Shown: in pieces, positions 26,548 through 43,412 of the stretch
Layout of the letters: each line of letters starts with the position of its first letter
Numbering within the stretch: position 1 is the first letter of the stretch
Assembly (NCBI GenBank): GCA_023229685.1
Contig: JALNYT010000003.1
Coordinates: forward strand, 232,062 to 296,061
Direction: 5' to 3'
Source of the DNA: Sulfuritalea sp.
GTDB lineage: Bacteria > Pseudomonadota > Gammaproteobacteria > Burkholderiales > Rhodocyclaceae
DNA: 64,000 bases
Translations under genes and position numbers: made by a program
The notes under the pieces: generated by a model
What the model was told of the DNA's origin: nothing
The model's input: only the letters and a program-made list of their open reading frames with translations
Database searches by the model: none

Positions 26548-26862
26548 TTAAGCAGCCCCCCCTTCGGCGAAATTAATTTCCTGACCAGGCTTGAGGCAAA
26601 CAAATGCCTTCCTGATGTCGCTCCGACGGCCAATATTTCGGCCAGCGCGCTTGATCTTGCCCTTCAGGTTGGCGATCTGCACCGACTTGACTTCAACTTT
26701 GAACAGCATTTCGACAGCCGCCTTGACCTCAGGCTTGGTCGCATCGGGTGTCACGATGAACACCACCTGCTCGTTCTTATCAGCAATATAGGTGGCCTTC
26801 TCGGAAATTTGCGGGGCCACCAGCACTTGCAGCAAACGTTCCGGATTGAAGTTCTTGGTCAT
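26548..26862 (-). CDS. rplW: 50S ribosomal protein L23
   Basis: 104-residue uL23 at the tunnel exit, docking site for trigger factor. It contains RLLQVLVAPQISEKATYIAD and ends PGQEINFAEGGAA. Its ATG overlaps the rplD stop by 4 bases, so the two are probably translationally coupled. Confidence 0.98.
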   Translation of the reverse strand: MTKNFNPERLLQVLVAPQISEKATYIADKNEQVVFIVTPDATKPEVKAAVEMLFKVEVKSVQIANLKGKIKRAGRNIGRRSDIRKAFVCLKPGQEINFAEGGAA

Positions 26863-27485
26863 GCCAGCATCTCCTCGATCTTGGCCACTGCGCCCTTGGT
26901 AAAAATCACCTTGGGAAAGCGCACCAGGGATACCGGATCAGCCTGCTGCGCCTCCAGCACCAGCACATTCGGCAAGTTGCGCGAAGCCAGCGCCAGATTG
27001 TCGTCCAGACTATCCGTCACCAGCAGCACGGGGTCCAGACCCAAGCCCATAGCTTTGAGCTTTTGTGCAAAGAGTCGGGTCTTCGGCGCTTCGATGGTGA
27101 AGTCGTCAATTACCACCAGCCTGCCTTCGCGGGCCAGTTGCGACAGGATCGCCGCCAGGCCGGCACGATACATCTTGCGATTGACCTTCTGGGTGAAGTT
27201 TTCTTCGGGCGTGTTCGGAAAGATTCGACCGCCACCACGCCACAGAGGCGAGGACGTCATACCAGCGCGAGCGCGGCCGGTTCCCTTCTGGCGGAACGGC
27301 TTCTTGGTGCTGTGATGCACCTCTTCGCGATCCTTCTGCTTGCGATTGCCGGCGCGGGCATTGGCCTGATAGGCGACCACTACCTGATGCACCAGCGCTT
27401 CATTGAAGTCACGACCAAACAGCGCATCGGACGCGGTCATGGTTGAAGCGGCCTGACCTTGGTCGTTAATTAGTTTAAGTTCCAT
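26859..27485 (-). CDS. rplD: 50S ribosomal protein L4
   Basis: 208-residue uL4. The tunnel loop KKPFRQKGTGRARAGMTSSP is intact. The frame is open 14 codons upstream to 27527, but homologues begin MELKLIND, and the ATG at 27485 leaves 1 base after rplC. In E. coli L4 represses the S10 operon; that control is not known to extend to this group. Confidence 0.97.
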   Translation of the reverse strand: MELKLINDQGQAASTMTASDALFGRDFNEALVHQVVVAYQANARAGNRKQKDREEVHHSTKKPFRQKGTGRARAGMTSSPLWRGGGRIFPNTPEENFTQKVNRKMYRAGLAAILSQLAREGRLVVIDDFTIEAPKTRLFAQKLKAMGLGLDPVLLVTDSLDDNLALASRNLPNVLVLEAQQADPVSLVRFPKVIFTKGAVAKIEEMLA

Positions 27486-27486
27486 G

Positions 27487-28140
27487 TCATCCCCGCTCCG
27501 TGGATGCCTTGATCGCCGGAGCGACAATCACGTCACCCCCTTTGGCGCCAGGTACCGCACCCCTGACGAGCAGGAGTTGACGCGCCTCATCGATGCGGAC
27601 GACTTCCAGATTCTGCGTCGTGCGCGCTACATCGCCGAGGTGTCCCGCCATTTTCTTACCGGGAAACACTCGTCCCGGGTCTTGCGCCATGCCGATGGAA
27701 CCGGCCGAATTGTGCGACAAAGAGTTGCCGTGGGAGGCGCGGTTCGACGAAAAATGGTGACGGGTGATTGCGCCGGTAAAGCCCTTGCCAATCGAGGTGC
27801 CACTGACGTCGACTTTCTGACCCACACTGAAAATGCTTGCGGCAACCACATCCCCCGGCTTGAAACTGCCGAGTTGATCCGGCGCGACGCGGAATTCCCT
27901 GAGAACTTCACCGGCTTCGACACCGGCTTTGGCGAGGTGCCCCGACGCAGGCTTGCTTACCCGGCTTGCGCGACGCTTGCCAAAGGTCACCTGAACGGCG
28001 GCATAACCATCCACCTCAGGTGTCTTTATTTGTGTGACGCGATTATTCGACACATCAAGCACCGTCACCGGAATGGAAGAACCATCCTCGGCAAAGACGC
28101 GTGTCATGCCGACCTTGCGTCCAACAAGGCCTAGACTCAT
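27487..28140 (-). CDS. rplC: 50S ribosomal protein L3
   Basis: 217-residue uL3 reaching toward the peptidyl transferase centre. It begins MSLGLVGRKVGMTRVF. The loop MAQDPGRVFPGKKMAGH carries Gln153, the equivalent of the glutamine methylated by PrmB in E. coli. 105 bp downstream of rpsJ. Confidence 0.98.
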   Translation of the reverse strand: MSLGLVGRKVGMTRVFAEDGSSIPVTVLDVSNNRVTQIKTPEVDGYAAVQVTFGKRRASRVSKPASGHLAKAGVEAGEVLREFRVAPDQLGSFKPGDVVAASIFSVGQKVDVSGTSIGKGFTGAITRHHFSSNRASHGNSLSHNSAGSIGMAQDPGRVFPGKKMAGHLGDVARTTQNLEVVRIDEARQLLLVRGAVPGAKGGDVIVAPAIKASTERG

Positions 28141-28245
28141 TTTATTCTCCTAAACCCCAGCTACGATTGGCCGGGCCCACTTTCAAAATTCAGCGACAAA
28201 CGTCACCGCGACAGGCGCCATAAAAACCGGCGCCCCTGTTACGAA

Positions 28246-28557
28246 TTACTGCAACTTGATCTCGACATCCACACCAGCGGGAAGGTCCAGCTTCATCAGC
28301 GCATCGACTGTCTTGTCAGTCGGATCGATGATGTCCATCAGGCGCAGGTGGGTACGAATCTCAAACTGGTCCCGCGACGTCTTGTTGACGTGCGGCGACC
28401 GCAATACGTCGAAACGTTCAATGCGCGTTGGCAGCGGCACCGGGCCACGCACAACAGCGCCAGTGCGCTTCGCCGTCTCTACTATTTCAAGCGCCGACTG
28501 ATCAATCAAACGATAGTCAAAGGCCTTGAGGCGGATGCGAATCTTCTGGCTTTGCAT
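28246..28557 (-). CDS. rpsJ: 30S ribosomal protein S10 (NusE)
   Basis: 103-residue uS10, which also acts in antitermination with NusB and links to NusG. It contains QKIRIRLKAFDYRLIDQSA and VRGPVPLPTRIERFDVLRSP. First gene of the S10 set, 79 bp after the downstream tuf, with a promoter-like pair and a hairpin in the gap. Confidence 0.98.
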   Translation of the reverse strand: MQSQKIRIRLKAFDYRLIDQSALEIVETAKRTGAVVRGPVPLPTRIERFDVLRSPHVNKTSRDQFEIRTHLRLMDIIDPTDKTVDALMKLDLPAGVDVEIKLQ

Positions 28558-28590
28558 TACAAATCCTTAAAGAGCGAGGTCGCAAATCGC

Positions 28591-28617
28591 GAAAGGGCGA
28601 GATTTTATCGCCCTTTC
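28591..28617 (-). other. Hairpin between tuf and rpsJ
   Basis: Perfect 10-bp stem (GAAAGGGCGA at 28591-28600, complementary arm at 28608-28617) with a 7-base A/T loop. The loop DNA is the -10 box of the candidate S10 promoter. No T-run follows, so it is more likely an RNA processing or stability element than a terminator. Confidence 0.65.
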
Positions 28618-28630
28618 CACGGCATTGCAA
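28602..28630 (-). promoter_or_regulatory. Candidate S10 operon promoter
   Basis: On the minus strand TTGCAA (28625-28630), 17-bp spacer, TAAAAT (28602-28607), then CTCGCC. The 12 bases TAAAATCTCGCC are the same as at the spc promoter. It starts 6 bases past the tuf stop. Confidence 0.6.
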
Positions 28631-28636
28631 CAAATG

Positions 28637-29827
28637 TTATTCGATGACCTTAGCAACGACACCGGCGCCGACGGTACGACCGCCTTCACGGATGGCGAAA
28701 CGCAGACCTTCTTCCATCGCGATCGGTGCAATCAGCTTCACCGTCATCGCAATGTTGTCGCCCGGCATCACCATTTCCGTCCCGGCCGGCAACTCGATGC
28801 TGCCCGTGACGTCGGTGGTGCGGAAATAGAACTGCGGACGGTAACCGTTGAAGAACGGCGTGTGACGTCCACCTTCGTCCTTCGACAGGATGTACACCTC
28901 GGAGGTGAAGTGCGTGTGCGGGGTGATCGAGCCCGGCTTGGCCAGCACCTGACCCCGCTCGACTTCTTCACGCTTGGTGCCGCGCAGCAGCACGCCGACG
29001 TTGTCACCGGCCTGGCCCTGGTCCAAGAGCTTCCTGAACATTTCAACGCCGGTACAGATGGTCTTGATGGTCGGGCGGATGCCGATGATTTCAATTTCTT
29101 CGCCAACCTTGACCACGCCGCGCTCAACCCGTCCGGTGACCACGGTGCCGCGACCGGAGATCGAGAAGACGTCTTCGATGGGCATCAGGAAGGGTTTGTC
29201 GATGGCCCGCTCAGGCGTCGGGATGTAGCTGTCCAGCGCGTCGGCCAGGGCCATGATGGCGACTTCGCCAAGCTCGCCCTTGTCGCCTTCCAGTGCTTTC
29301 AGGGCGGATCCCTTGATGATGGGAATTTCGTCGCCGGGGAAGTCGTACTTGGTCAGCAGTTCGCGCAGTTCCATTTCGACCAGCTCGAGCAGTTCGGCAT
29401 CGTCGACCATGTCGCACTTGTTCATGAACACGACCATGTACGGCACGCCGACCTGGCGCGCCAGCAGGATGTGCTCGCGGGTCTGCGGCATCGGGCCGTC
29501 AGCGGCGGAACAGACCAGGATCGCACCGTCCATCTGCGCCGCTCCGGTAATCATGTTCTTCACGTAGTCGGCGTGTCCCGGGCAATCGACGTGCGCGTAG
29601 TGACGCTTCGACGTCTCGTATTCCACGTGCGCCGTGTTGATCGTGATGCCCCGCGCTTTTTCTTCCGGCGCCGCATCAATCTGGTCGTAGGCTTTCGCCT
29701 CGCCTCCAAACTTCGCCGACAGCACCGATGTCATCGCCGCCGTCAACGTCGTCTTGCCATGGTCAACGTGACCAATCGTCCCCACGTTTACGTGCGGCTT
29801 CGTCCGCTCAAATTTCGCTTTCGCCAT
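28637..29827 (-). CDS. tuf: Elongation factor Tu, copy in the str group
   Basis: 396-residue GTPase that delivers aminoacyl-tRNA. GTPase motifs GHVDHGKT, DCPGHADY and NKCD are present. It follows fusA by 33 bp. The protein is the same as that encoded at 45010-46200, and the two genes also appear identical base for base; identity stops a few bases outside the coding region on both sides. Confidence 0.99.
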   Translation of the reverse strand: MAKAKFERTKPHVNVGTIGHVDHGKTTLTAAMTSVLSAKFGGEAKAYDQIDAAPEEKARGITINTAHVEYETSKRHYAHVDCPGHADYVKNMITGAAQMDGAILVCSAADGPMPQTREHILLARQVGVPYMVVFMNKCDMVDDAELLELVEMELRELLTKYDFPGDEIPIIKGSALKALEGDKGELGEVAIMALADALDSYIPTPERAIDKPFLMPIEDVFSISGRGTVVTGRVERGVVKVGEEIEIIGIRPTIKTICTGVEMFRKLLDQGQAGDNVGVLLRGTKREEVERGQVLAKPGSITPHTHFTSEVYILSKDEGGRHTPFFNGYRPQFYFRTTDVTGSIELPAGTEMVMPGDNIAMTVKLIAPIAMEEGLRFAIREGGRTVGAGVVAKVIE

Positions 29828-29860
29828 GTCTGATTTCCTTAGAGAACGATAGTTAGTCGA

Positions 29861-31954
29861 TCATTTCTTGTTGATGACTGCTTCGGCGACATTCTTTGGC
29901 GCCTCGGTGTAGTGCTTGAATTCCATGCTGTAGGTGGCCCGTCCCTGAGACAGCGAACGCAGCGTAGTCGAGTAGCCGAACATCTCAGCCAGCGGCACTT
30001 CAGCCTTGATCACCTTGATGCCGCCGACCTGATCTTCCATGCCATGAACGATACCGCGACGGCCGGACAGATCGCCCATGACGTTGCCCATGTAGTCTTC
30101 CGGCGTCTCCACCTCGACCGCCATCATCGGCTCCAGCAGTACCGGGCTAGCCTTGCGCATGGCGTCCTTGAAAGCCATCGATGCGGCCATCTTGAAGGCG
30201 TTTTCGTTGGAATCCACGTCATGGTAAGAGCCATCAAACAGCGTTACCTTCACATCCACCACGGGGTAACCGGCCAACACACCATTCGGCAAGGTGTCCC
30301 TGAGGCCCTTTTCAACCGCGGGGATGAATTCACGCGGCACAGACCCGCCCTTGATCATGTCGACGAACTCAAAACCCTTGCCCGCCTCATTCGGCTCCAG
30401 TTTGATCCAGACGTGGCCATATTGACCCCGACCGCCCGACTGTTTGACAAATTTTCCTTCCTGCTCTACTGACTTGCGAACGGCTTCGCGATAGGCCACC
30501 TGCGGAGCGCCCACGTTGGCTTCGACGCCAAATTCGCGACGCATGCGATCAACAAGAATTTCCAGGTGGAGTTCGCCCATACCGGAAATAATGGTCTGAC
30601 CTGATTCTTCGTCCGTTCGCACGCGGAAAGATGGGTCTTCCTGCGCCAAGCGATTGAGCGCGATACCCATCTTCTCCTGGTCGACCTTGGTCTTGGGCTC
30701 AACGGCAACGTGAATCACCGGTTCGGGAAATACCATCCGCTCAAGCGTGATCACATGCGCGGGATCGCACAGGGTCTCGCCCGTGGTGGCCTCTTTCAGG
30801 CCGACCGCGGCAGCGATGTCGCCCGCAAATACCTCTTTGATCTCCTCCCGCTGATTGGCGTGCATCTGCAGGATTCGGCCAAGGCGTTCCTTGCGGCCTT
30901 TGATCGGATTGAAAATGGTATCGCCGGTCTTGACCGTGCCGGAATACACCCGGAAAAAGGTCAGCTGGCCGACATAGGGGTCGGTCATGATCTTGAAGGC
31001 CAAGGCCGCAAACGGGTCAGTGTCATTCGGTTTGCGCTCACCCATCTGCTCGTTTTCAAGAATACCCTCGACCGGCGGAACATCCGTCGGGGCCGGCAAG
31101 TATTCAATGACGGCATCCAACATCGCCTGCACGCCCTTGTTCTTGAACGCGGAGCCGCAAAGCATGGGCACAATTTCGGCGTTCAGCGTACGCGCACGCA
31201 AACCGGCCTTGATCTCTTCCTCGGTCAGATCGCCGCTTTCGAGGTACTTGTTCATCAATTCCTCGGATGCCTCAGCAGCAGCCTCAACCATCTTTTCGCG
31301 CCACTCATCGGCCTTGGCTTTAAGTTCTGCGGGAATCTCGCCGTACTGAAACTTGACCCCTTGACTCGCCTCGTCCCAGACAATGGACTTCATCTTGACC
31401 AAATCGATCACGCCTTCAAACTTCTCCTCGGCGCCGATCGGTATCTGCAGCGGAATAGGATTGGCCTTGAGGCGCATGCGCATCTGGTCATGCACCTTGA
31501 AGAAGTCGGCGCCCTGGCGGTCCATCTTGTTCACGAAAGCCAGACGCGGCACACCGTAGCGGTTGGCTTGACGCCAGACGGTCTCGGACTGCGGCTGGAC
31601 GCCACCGACGGCACAATAGACCATACAGGCACCGTCAAGCACGCGCATGGAGCGCTCCACCTCGATCGTGAAGTCGACGTGTCCCGGTGTATCGATGATA
31701 TTGACTCGGTGCTCCAGAAAATTCTGCCCCATCCCCTTCCAGAAACAGGTAGTCGCCGCCGAGGTAATCGTAATTCCGCGCTCCTGTTCCTGCTCCATCC
31801 AGTCCATGGTGGCTGCGCCATCGTGGACTTCGCCAATTTTGTGATTGACCCCGGTGTAGAACAGAATTCTCTCGGTGGTGGTGGTCTTGCCGGCGTCGAT
31901 ATGCGCCGAAATGCCTATATTGCGATAGCGCTCGATGGGAGTCTTGCGGGCCAC
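29861..31954 (-). CDS. fusA: Elongation factor G
   Basis: 697-residue translocase GTPase. P-loop AHIDAGKTTTTERIL, DTPGHVDF and NKMDR are in domain I; the C-terminal domains hold SGGRGQYGHVW. The start codon is GTG at 31954, preceded by AGG about eight bases away. Between rpsG (114-bp gap) and tuf. Confidence 0.98.
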   Translation of the reverse strand: MARKTPIERYRNIGISAHIDAGKTTTTERILFYTGVNHKIGEVHDGAATMDWMEQEQERGITITSAATTCFWKGMGQNFLEHRVNIIDTPGHVDFTIEVERSMRVLDGACMVYCAVGGVQPQSETVWRQANRYGVPRLAFVNKMDRQGADFFKVHDQMRMRLKANPIPLQIPIGAEEKFEGVIDLVKMKSIVWDEASQGVKFQYGEIPAELKAKADEWREKMVEAAAEASEELMNKYLESGDLTEEEIKAGLRARTLNAEIVPMLCGSAFKNKGVQAMLDAVIEYLPAPTDVPPVEGILENEQMGERKPNDTDPFAALAFKIMTDPYVGQLTFFRVYSGTVKTGDTIFNPIKGRKERLGRILQMHANQREEIKEVFAGDIAAAVGLKEATTGETLCDPAHVITLERMVFPEPVIHVAVEPKTKVDQEKMGIALNRLAQEDPSFRVRTDEESGQTIISGMGELHLEILVDRMRREFGVEANVGAPQVAYREAVRKSVEQEGKFVKQSGGRGQYGHVWIKLEPNEAGKGFEFVDMIKGGSVPREFIPAVEKGLRDTLPNGVLAGYPVVDVKVTLFDGSYHDVDSNENAFKMAASMAFKDAMRKASPVLLEPMMAVEVETPEDYMGNVMGDLSGRRGIVHGMEDQVGGIKVIKAEVPLAEMFGYSTTLRSLSQGRATYSMEFKHYTEAPKNVAEAVINKK

Positions 31955-32068
31955 TTGATTTACCTGCCTTATCTAAACCAAACCGCCATGAGGCCTCGTT
32001 TCACGAAGCGACAGGGCGGCAGACAAAAACGAAAGCCTCGGCGGACACCCGACGAGGCGCGATACTAC

Positions 32069-32539
32069 TCAGAAACGGAAATGCGAGAACGCCTTGTTGG
32101 CTTCCGCCATACGGTGAACTTCTTCGCGCTTCTTCATCGCCGCACCACGTCCTTCGGACGCCTCAAGCAACTCGGCGGCAAGACGCTGGCCCATCGACTT
32201 CTCGCTGCGCTTTCTCGCTGCTTCGCGAAGCCAGCGCATGGACAAGGCCATGCGCCGCGAGGGACGCACCTCCACGGGCACCTGGTAGTTGGCGCCGCCC
32301 ACTCGACGGCTCTTGACCTCAACTAGTGGCTTGACATTATTCACCGCCAAAGTAAAGACCTCCAGCGGATCCTTGCCGCTCTTCGACTGGATTTGAGCGA
32401 AGGCGCCATAAATGATGCGCTCGGCTACCGACTTCTTGCCGCTGGCCATCAGCACATTGACAAACTTGGAAAGATCAACGCTGCCGAATTTCGGATCGGG
32501 CAGGATGTCACGTTTGGGAACTTCACGACGACGGGGCAT
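32069..32539 (-). CDS. rpsG: 30S ribosomal protein S7
   Basis: 156-residue uS7, primary binder of the 16S 3' domain; in E. coli it represses the str operon. It begins MPRRREVPKRDILPDPKFGS and contains YQVPVEVRPSRRMALSMRWL. Follows rpsL by 21 bp. A weak GCCTCG/CGAGGC inverted repeat lies between it and fusA. Confidence 0.98.
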   Translation of the reverse strand: MPRRREVPKRDILPDPKFGSVDLSKFVNVLMASGKKSVAERIIYGAFAQIQSKSGKDPLEVFTLAVNNVKPLVEVKSRRVGGANYQVPVEVRPSRRMALSMRWLREAARKRSEKSMGQRLAAELLEASEGRGAAMKKREEVHRMAEANKAFSHFRF

Positions 32540-32560
32540 GGTATCTCCTTAAGACCCGGA

Positions 32561-32938
32561 TCAGGCGGCCTTGGGCCGCTTGGCGCCGTACTTCGAACGG
32601 CTTTGCTTGCGGTCCTTGACACCCTGGGTATCAAGGCTGCCGCGCACGATGTGGTAACGCACACCCGGCAGATCCTTGACCCGACCGCCGCGAATGAGCA
32701 CCACCGAGTGTTCCTGCAGATTGTGGCCTTCGCCACCAATGTAGGAAATCACCTCGAAGCCATTGGTCAGTCGCACTTTGGCGACCTTCCGCAACGCCGA
32801 GTTCGGCTTCTTCGGGGTGGTGGTGTAAACACGAGTGCAGACACCGCGCCGCGCAGGGCTGTTGCCGAGTGCGGGCACCTTGCTTTTCGACTGCGGCGCC
32901 TGACGGCCCTTGCGCACGAGTTGGTTAATGGTAGGCAT
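32561..32938 (-). CDS. rpsL: 30S ribosomal protein S12
   Basis: 125-residue uS12 of the decoding centre. It starts MPTINQLVRKGRQ at 32938; the frame is open 12 codons further but without homology. TPKKPNSALRK with Lys43 is wild type, so no streptomycin-resistance change is seen, and the VKDLPGVRYH segment is normal. First gene of the str group, with its own promoter. Confidence 0.98.
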   Translation of the reverse strand: MPTINQLVRKGRQAPQSKSKVPALGNSPARRGVCTRVYTTTPKKPNSALRKVAKVRLTNGFEVISYIGGEGHNLQEHSVVLIRGGRVKDLPGVRYHIVRGSLDTQGVKDRKQSRSKYGAKRPKAA

Positions 32939-33015
32939 ATATAGGTCCTGAATGCGGTGCGAAATACGCTGCAAATTTGCAAAAAATCGGCCCCTGCCAA
33001 GGGCAAAGAGGCCGG

Positions 33016-33040
33016 ATTATAGAATGGCTGGCGGCGAGCG

Positions 33041-33044
<4 letters not shown>
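33016..33044 (-). promoter_or_regulatory. str operon promoter (before rpsL)
   Basis: On the minus strand TTGACG (33039-33044), 17-bp spacer, perfect TATAAT (33016-33021), then the GC-rich CCGGCC. The -35 contains the rpoC stop codon. The predicted leader is about 70 bases. Confidence 0.82.
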
Positions 33045-37255
<4,211 letters not shown>

Positions 37256-37284
37256 ATGATTATCTCCAGTGGGCAGCTATCGGG

Positions 37285-41355
<4,071 letters not shown>

Positions 41356-41502
41356 GGTGGCTCCGTTCAGGATTCAGACGTCGAAGGTCAAAGGACAGGG
41401 CTGAGACAAAATGGTTCAGCACTCTCGTGTAACCCCCGGATCAGGTACAAAGGGGTGAAACTCAACAGGTACAACACGCTACGGTTTCTACAAGGACCAA
41501 TA

Positions 41503-41531
41503 GCGGGTTGGCGGCAGCGCCGCCAACCCGC
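41503..41531 (-). other. Strong hairpin between rplL and rpoB (attenuator-like)
   Basis: Perfect 13-bp GC-rich stem (arms 41503-41515 and 41519-41531, 3-base loop) beginning 13 bases after the rplL stop on the minus strand. No T-run follows. Its position matches the E. coli attenuator/RNase III region that lowers rpoBC relative to rplJL. Confidence 0.8.
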
Positions 41532-41544
41532 GATCGAATCGCGA

Positions 41545-41919
41545 TTACTTGACCTCGACCTTGGCGCCCACGTCCTCAAGCTGCTTCTTGAGGGCTTCAG
41601 CGTCGGCCTTGGTGATACCTTCCTTGACAGCCTTCGGTGCGCCGTCGACCAGATCCTTGGCTTCCTTGAGGCCGAGGCCCGTGGCAGCGCGAACGACCTT
41701 GATGGCTTCAACCTTCTTTTCGCCCGCGGCCAGCAACATCACGGTGAATTCGGTCTGCTCTTCCACCGCAGCCGCAGCGGCGGCCGGAGCGGCGGCGGCA
41801 ACAGCAGCCGCAGCGGCGGAAACGCCAAACTTGACTTCCATCTCCTTGATCAGCTCGGACAGATCGAGAACGGTCATGCCAGCGATGGCATCGAGTATTT
41901 CAGCTTTGCTTACAGCCAT
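41545..41919 (-). CDS. rplL: 50S ribosomal protein L7/L12
   Basis: 124-residue stalk protein that recruits translation GTPases. N-terminal dimer domain (1-33), alanine-rich hinge (about 35-52), C-terminal domain with EFTVMLLAAGEKKVEAIKVV and GLGLKEAKDLVDGAP. Usually four copies per ribosome on L10. 42 bp after rplJ. Confidence 0.98.
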   Translation of the reverse strand: MAVSKAEILDAIAGMTVLDLSELIKEMEVKFGVSAAAAAVAAAAPAAAAAAVEEQTEFTVMLLAAGEKKVEAIKVVRAATGLGLKEAKDLVDGAPKAVKEGITKADAEALKKQLEDVGAKVEVK

Positions 41920-41961
41920 GATTACGACTCCTGAATGAATGTTTGAATCAATGAAAAACGA

Positions 41962-42486
41962 TTACGCAGTCTCTTTGGCATCGCGCACAGCGGCGAGGCC
42001 CCTGACGAACTTCGTCGGGACTTCGTTGAGCGTACGGACAAACTGGGTGATCGGAGCCTGCATGGTGCCGAGGAGCTTGGACAACAACTCCTCGCGGCTC
42101 GGCATCGTTGCGAGCGCCTTGACCCGAGCCACGTCCATGACGTAGTTGGGCATTGCGCCGACTTTGATGGTGAGCTTTTCGTTACCCTTGGCAAAGTCGT
42201 TGAGCAGCTTGGCAGCAGCCACCGGATCCTTGGAAATTCCATAGATCAGGGGCCCCACCAGCTGCGCCGACAGACCTTCGAACGGAGTGCCGGTAATGGC
42301 ACGACGAACCAGGGTATTCTTAACCACACGCAGGTAAACACCGGACTTGCGTGCGTTGGCACGTAGCGCGGTGAGATCAACCACTCCGAGACCACGGTAC
42401 TCTGCGACGATGATCGACTGAGCATTCGCGACTTCTGCGGATACCTCGGCAACTACCGTCTTCTTGTCATCAAGATTGAGACTCAC
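41962..42486 (-). CDS. rplJ: 50S ribosomal protein L10
   Basis: 174-residue stalk base protein. A TTG at 42492 would open the frame two codons earlier, but the GTG at 42486 gives MSLNLDDKKTVVAEVS, aligned with E. coli MALNLQDKQ, and puts AGGAG six bases upstream. The 222-bp space before it carries leader hairpins, fitting the known control by L10-L12 binding its own mRNA. Confidence 0.97.
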   Translation of the reverse strand: MSLNLDDKKTVVAEVSAEVANAQSIIVAEYRGLGVVDLTALRANARKSGVYLRVVKNTLVRRAITGTPFEGLSAQLVGPLIYGISKDPVAAAKLLNDFAKGNEKLTIKVGAMPNYVMDVARVKALATMPSREELLSKLLGTMQAPITQFVRTLNEVPTKFVRGLAAVRDAKETA

Positions 42487-42509
42487 GGTCAACTCCTAGT
42501 CAAACAGCC

Positions 42510-42565
42510 GTGCCGAAAAGTCGGCACTGACGATACGGCGACCTTCATTCAGGAATCTAAATTCC
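42510..42565 (-). promoter_or_regulatory. rplJ leader hairpins (candidate L10-binding region)
   Basis: GTGCCGA/TCGGCAC stem with a 4-base loop (42510-42527) just upstream of the rplJ ribosome site, and a smaller GGAAT/ATTCC stem at 42552-42565. This is the place of the L10 leader in other bacteria; I could not verify the kink-turn it should have. Confidence 0.5.
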
Positions 42566-42708
42566 GTCATCGGGTAACGCCATCTACGCCGGCAGTTGCG
42601 ACAATGTTCCGTCGCCAACCTTTAAGTCCTCACGGACACCTGCGGTCTTTGATAACCTGCCGCGCCATTCGCCAAACTGCGCGAGCGGCGCAACAGCCCA
42701 AAGTTCTA

Positions 42709-43410
42709 CTATGCTTGCGCCGCCAGGCTGGCCTGATCAACGCGAACGCCGGCGCCCATGGTGCTGGACAACGACACTTTTTTCAGATAATGACCCTTGG
42801 ACGCCGCCGGCTTGGCCTTTTGCAAGGCATCGATCAGCGCCGAAAGGTTCAGCTGAAGCGCGTCAACACTGAACGACGCACGGCCAATGGTGCAATGAAT
42901 GATGCCGGCCTTGTCGGTGCGGTACTGCACCTGACCTGCCTTGGCATTTTTCACCGCGGTGGTGACATCCATGGTTACCGTGCCGACCTTCGGGTTCGGC
43001 ATCAGGCCACGCGGCCCCAGAATCTGGCCGAGGGCGCCGACTACCTTCATGGCATCCGGTGTCGCGATCACGATATCGAAATTCATGTTGCCGGCCTTGA
43101 CCTCGGCTGCAAGATCGTCGAAGCCGACGATATCGGCACCGGCAGCGCGGGCCGCTTCGGCCTTGTCACCCTGGGCGAACACGGCGACACGCACTGTCTT
43201 GCCGGTACCGGAAGGCAGCACGACGGAGCCACGCACCAACTGATCGGACTTCTTGGCGTCGATCCCGAGATTGACGGAGACGTCGATCGACTCATCAAAC
43301 TTTGCGGTCGCGCATTCCTTCACCAGACTCAGCGCATCGCTGACCGGATAGGCTTTGTTGCGGTCGACCTTGGCCAGTACCGCCTGAACGCGCTTGGATG
43401 ATTTCGCCAT
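42709..43410 (-). CDS. rplA: 50S ribosomal protein L1
   Basis: 233-residue uL1 that moves E-site tRNA; in E. coli it represses the L11 operon. Contains GKTVRVAVFAQGDKAEAARA and MPNPKVGTVTMDVTTAVKNA. Two bases after rplK, so the pair is coupled; a 222-bp gap follows before rplJ. Confidence 0.98.
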   Translation of the reverse strand: MAKSSKRVQAVLAKVDRNKAYPVSDALSLVKECATAKFDESIDVSVNLGIDAKKSDQLVRGSVVLPSGTGKTVRVAVFAQGDKAEAARAAGADIVGFDDLAAEVKAGNMNFDIVIATPDAMKVVGALGQILGPRGLMPNPKVGTVTMDVTTAVKNAKAGQVQYRTDKAGIIHCTIGRASFSVDALQLNLSALIDALQKAKPAASKGHYLKKVSLSSTMGAGVRVDQASLAAQA

Positions 43411-43412
43411 GA

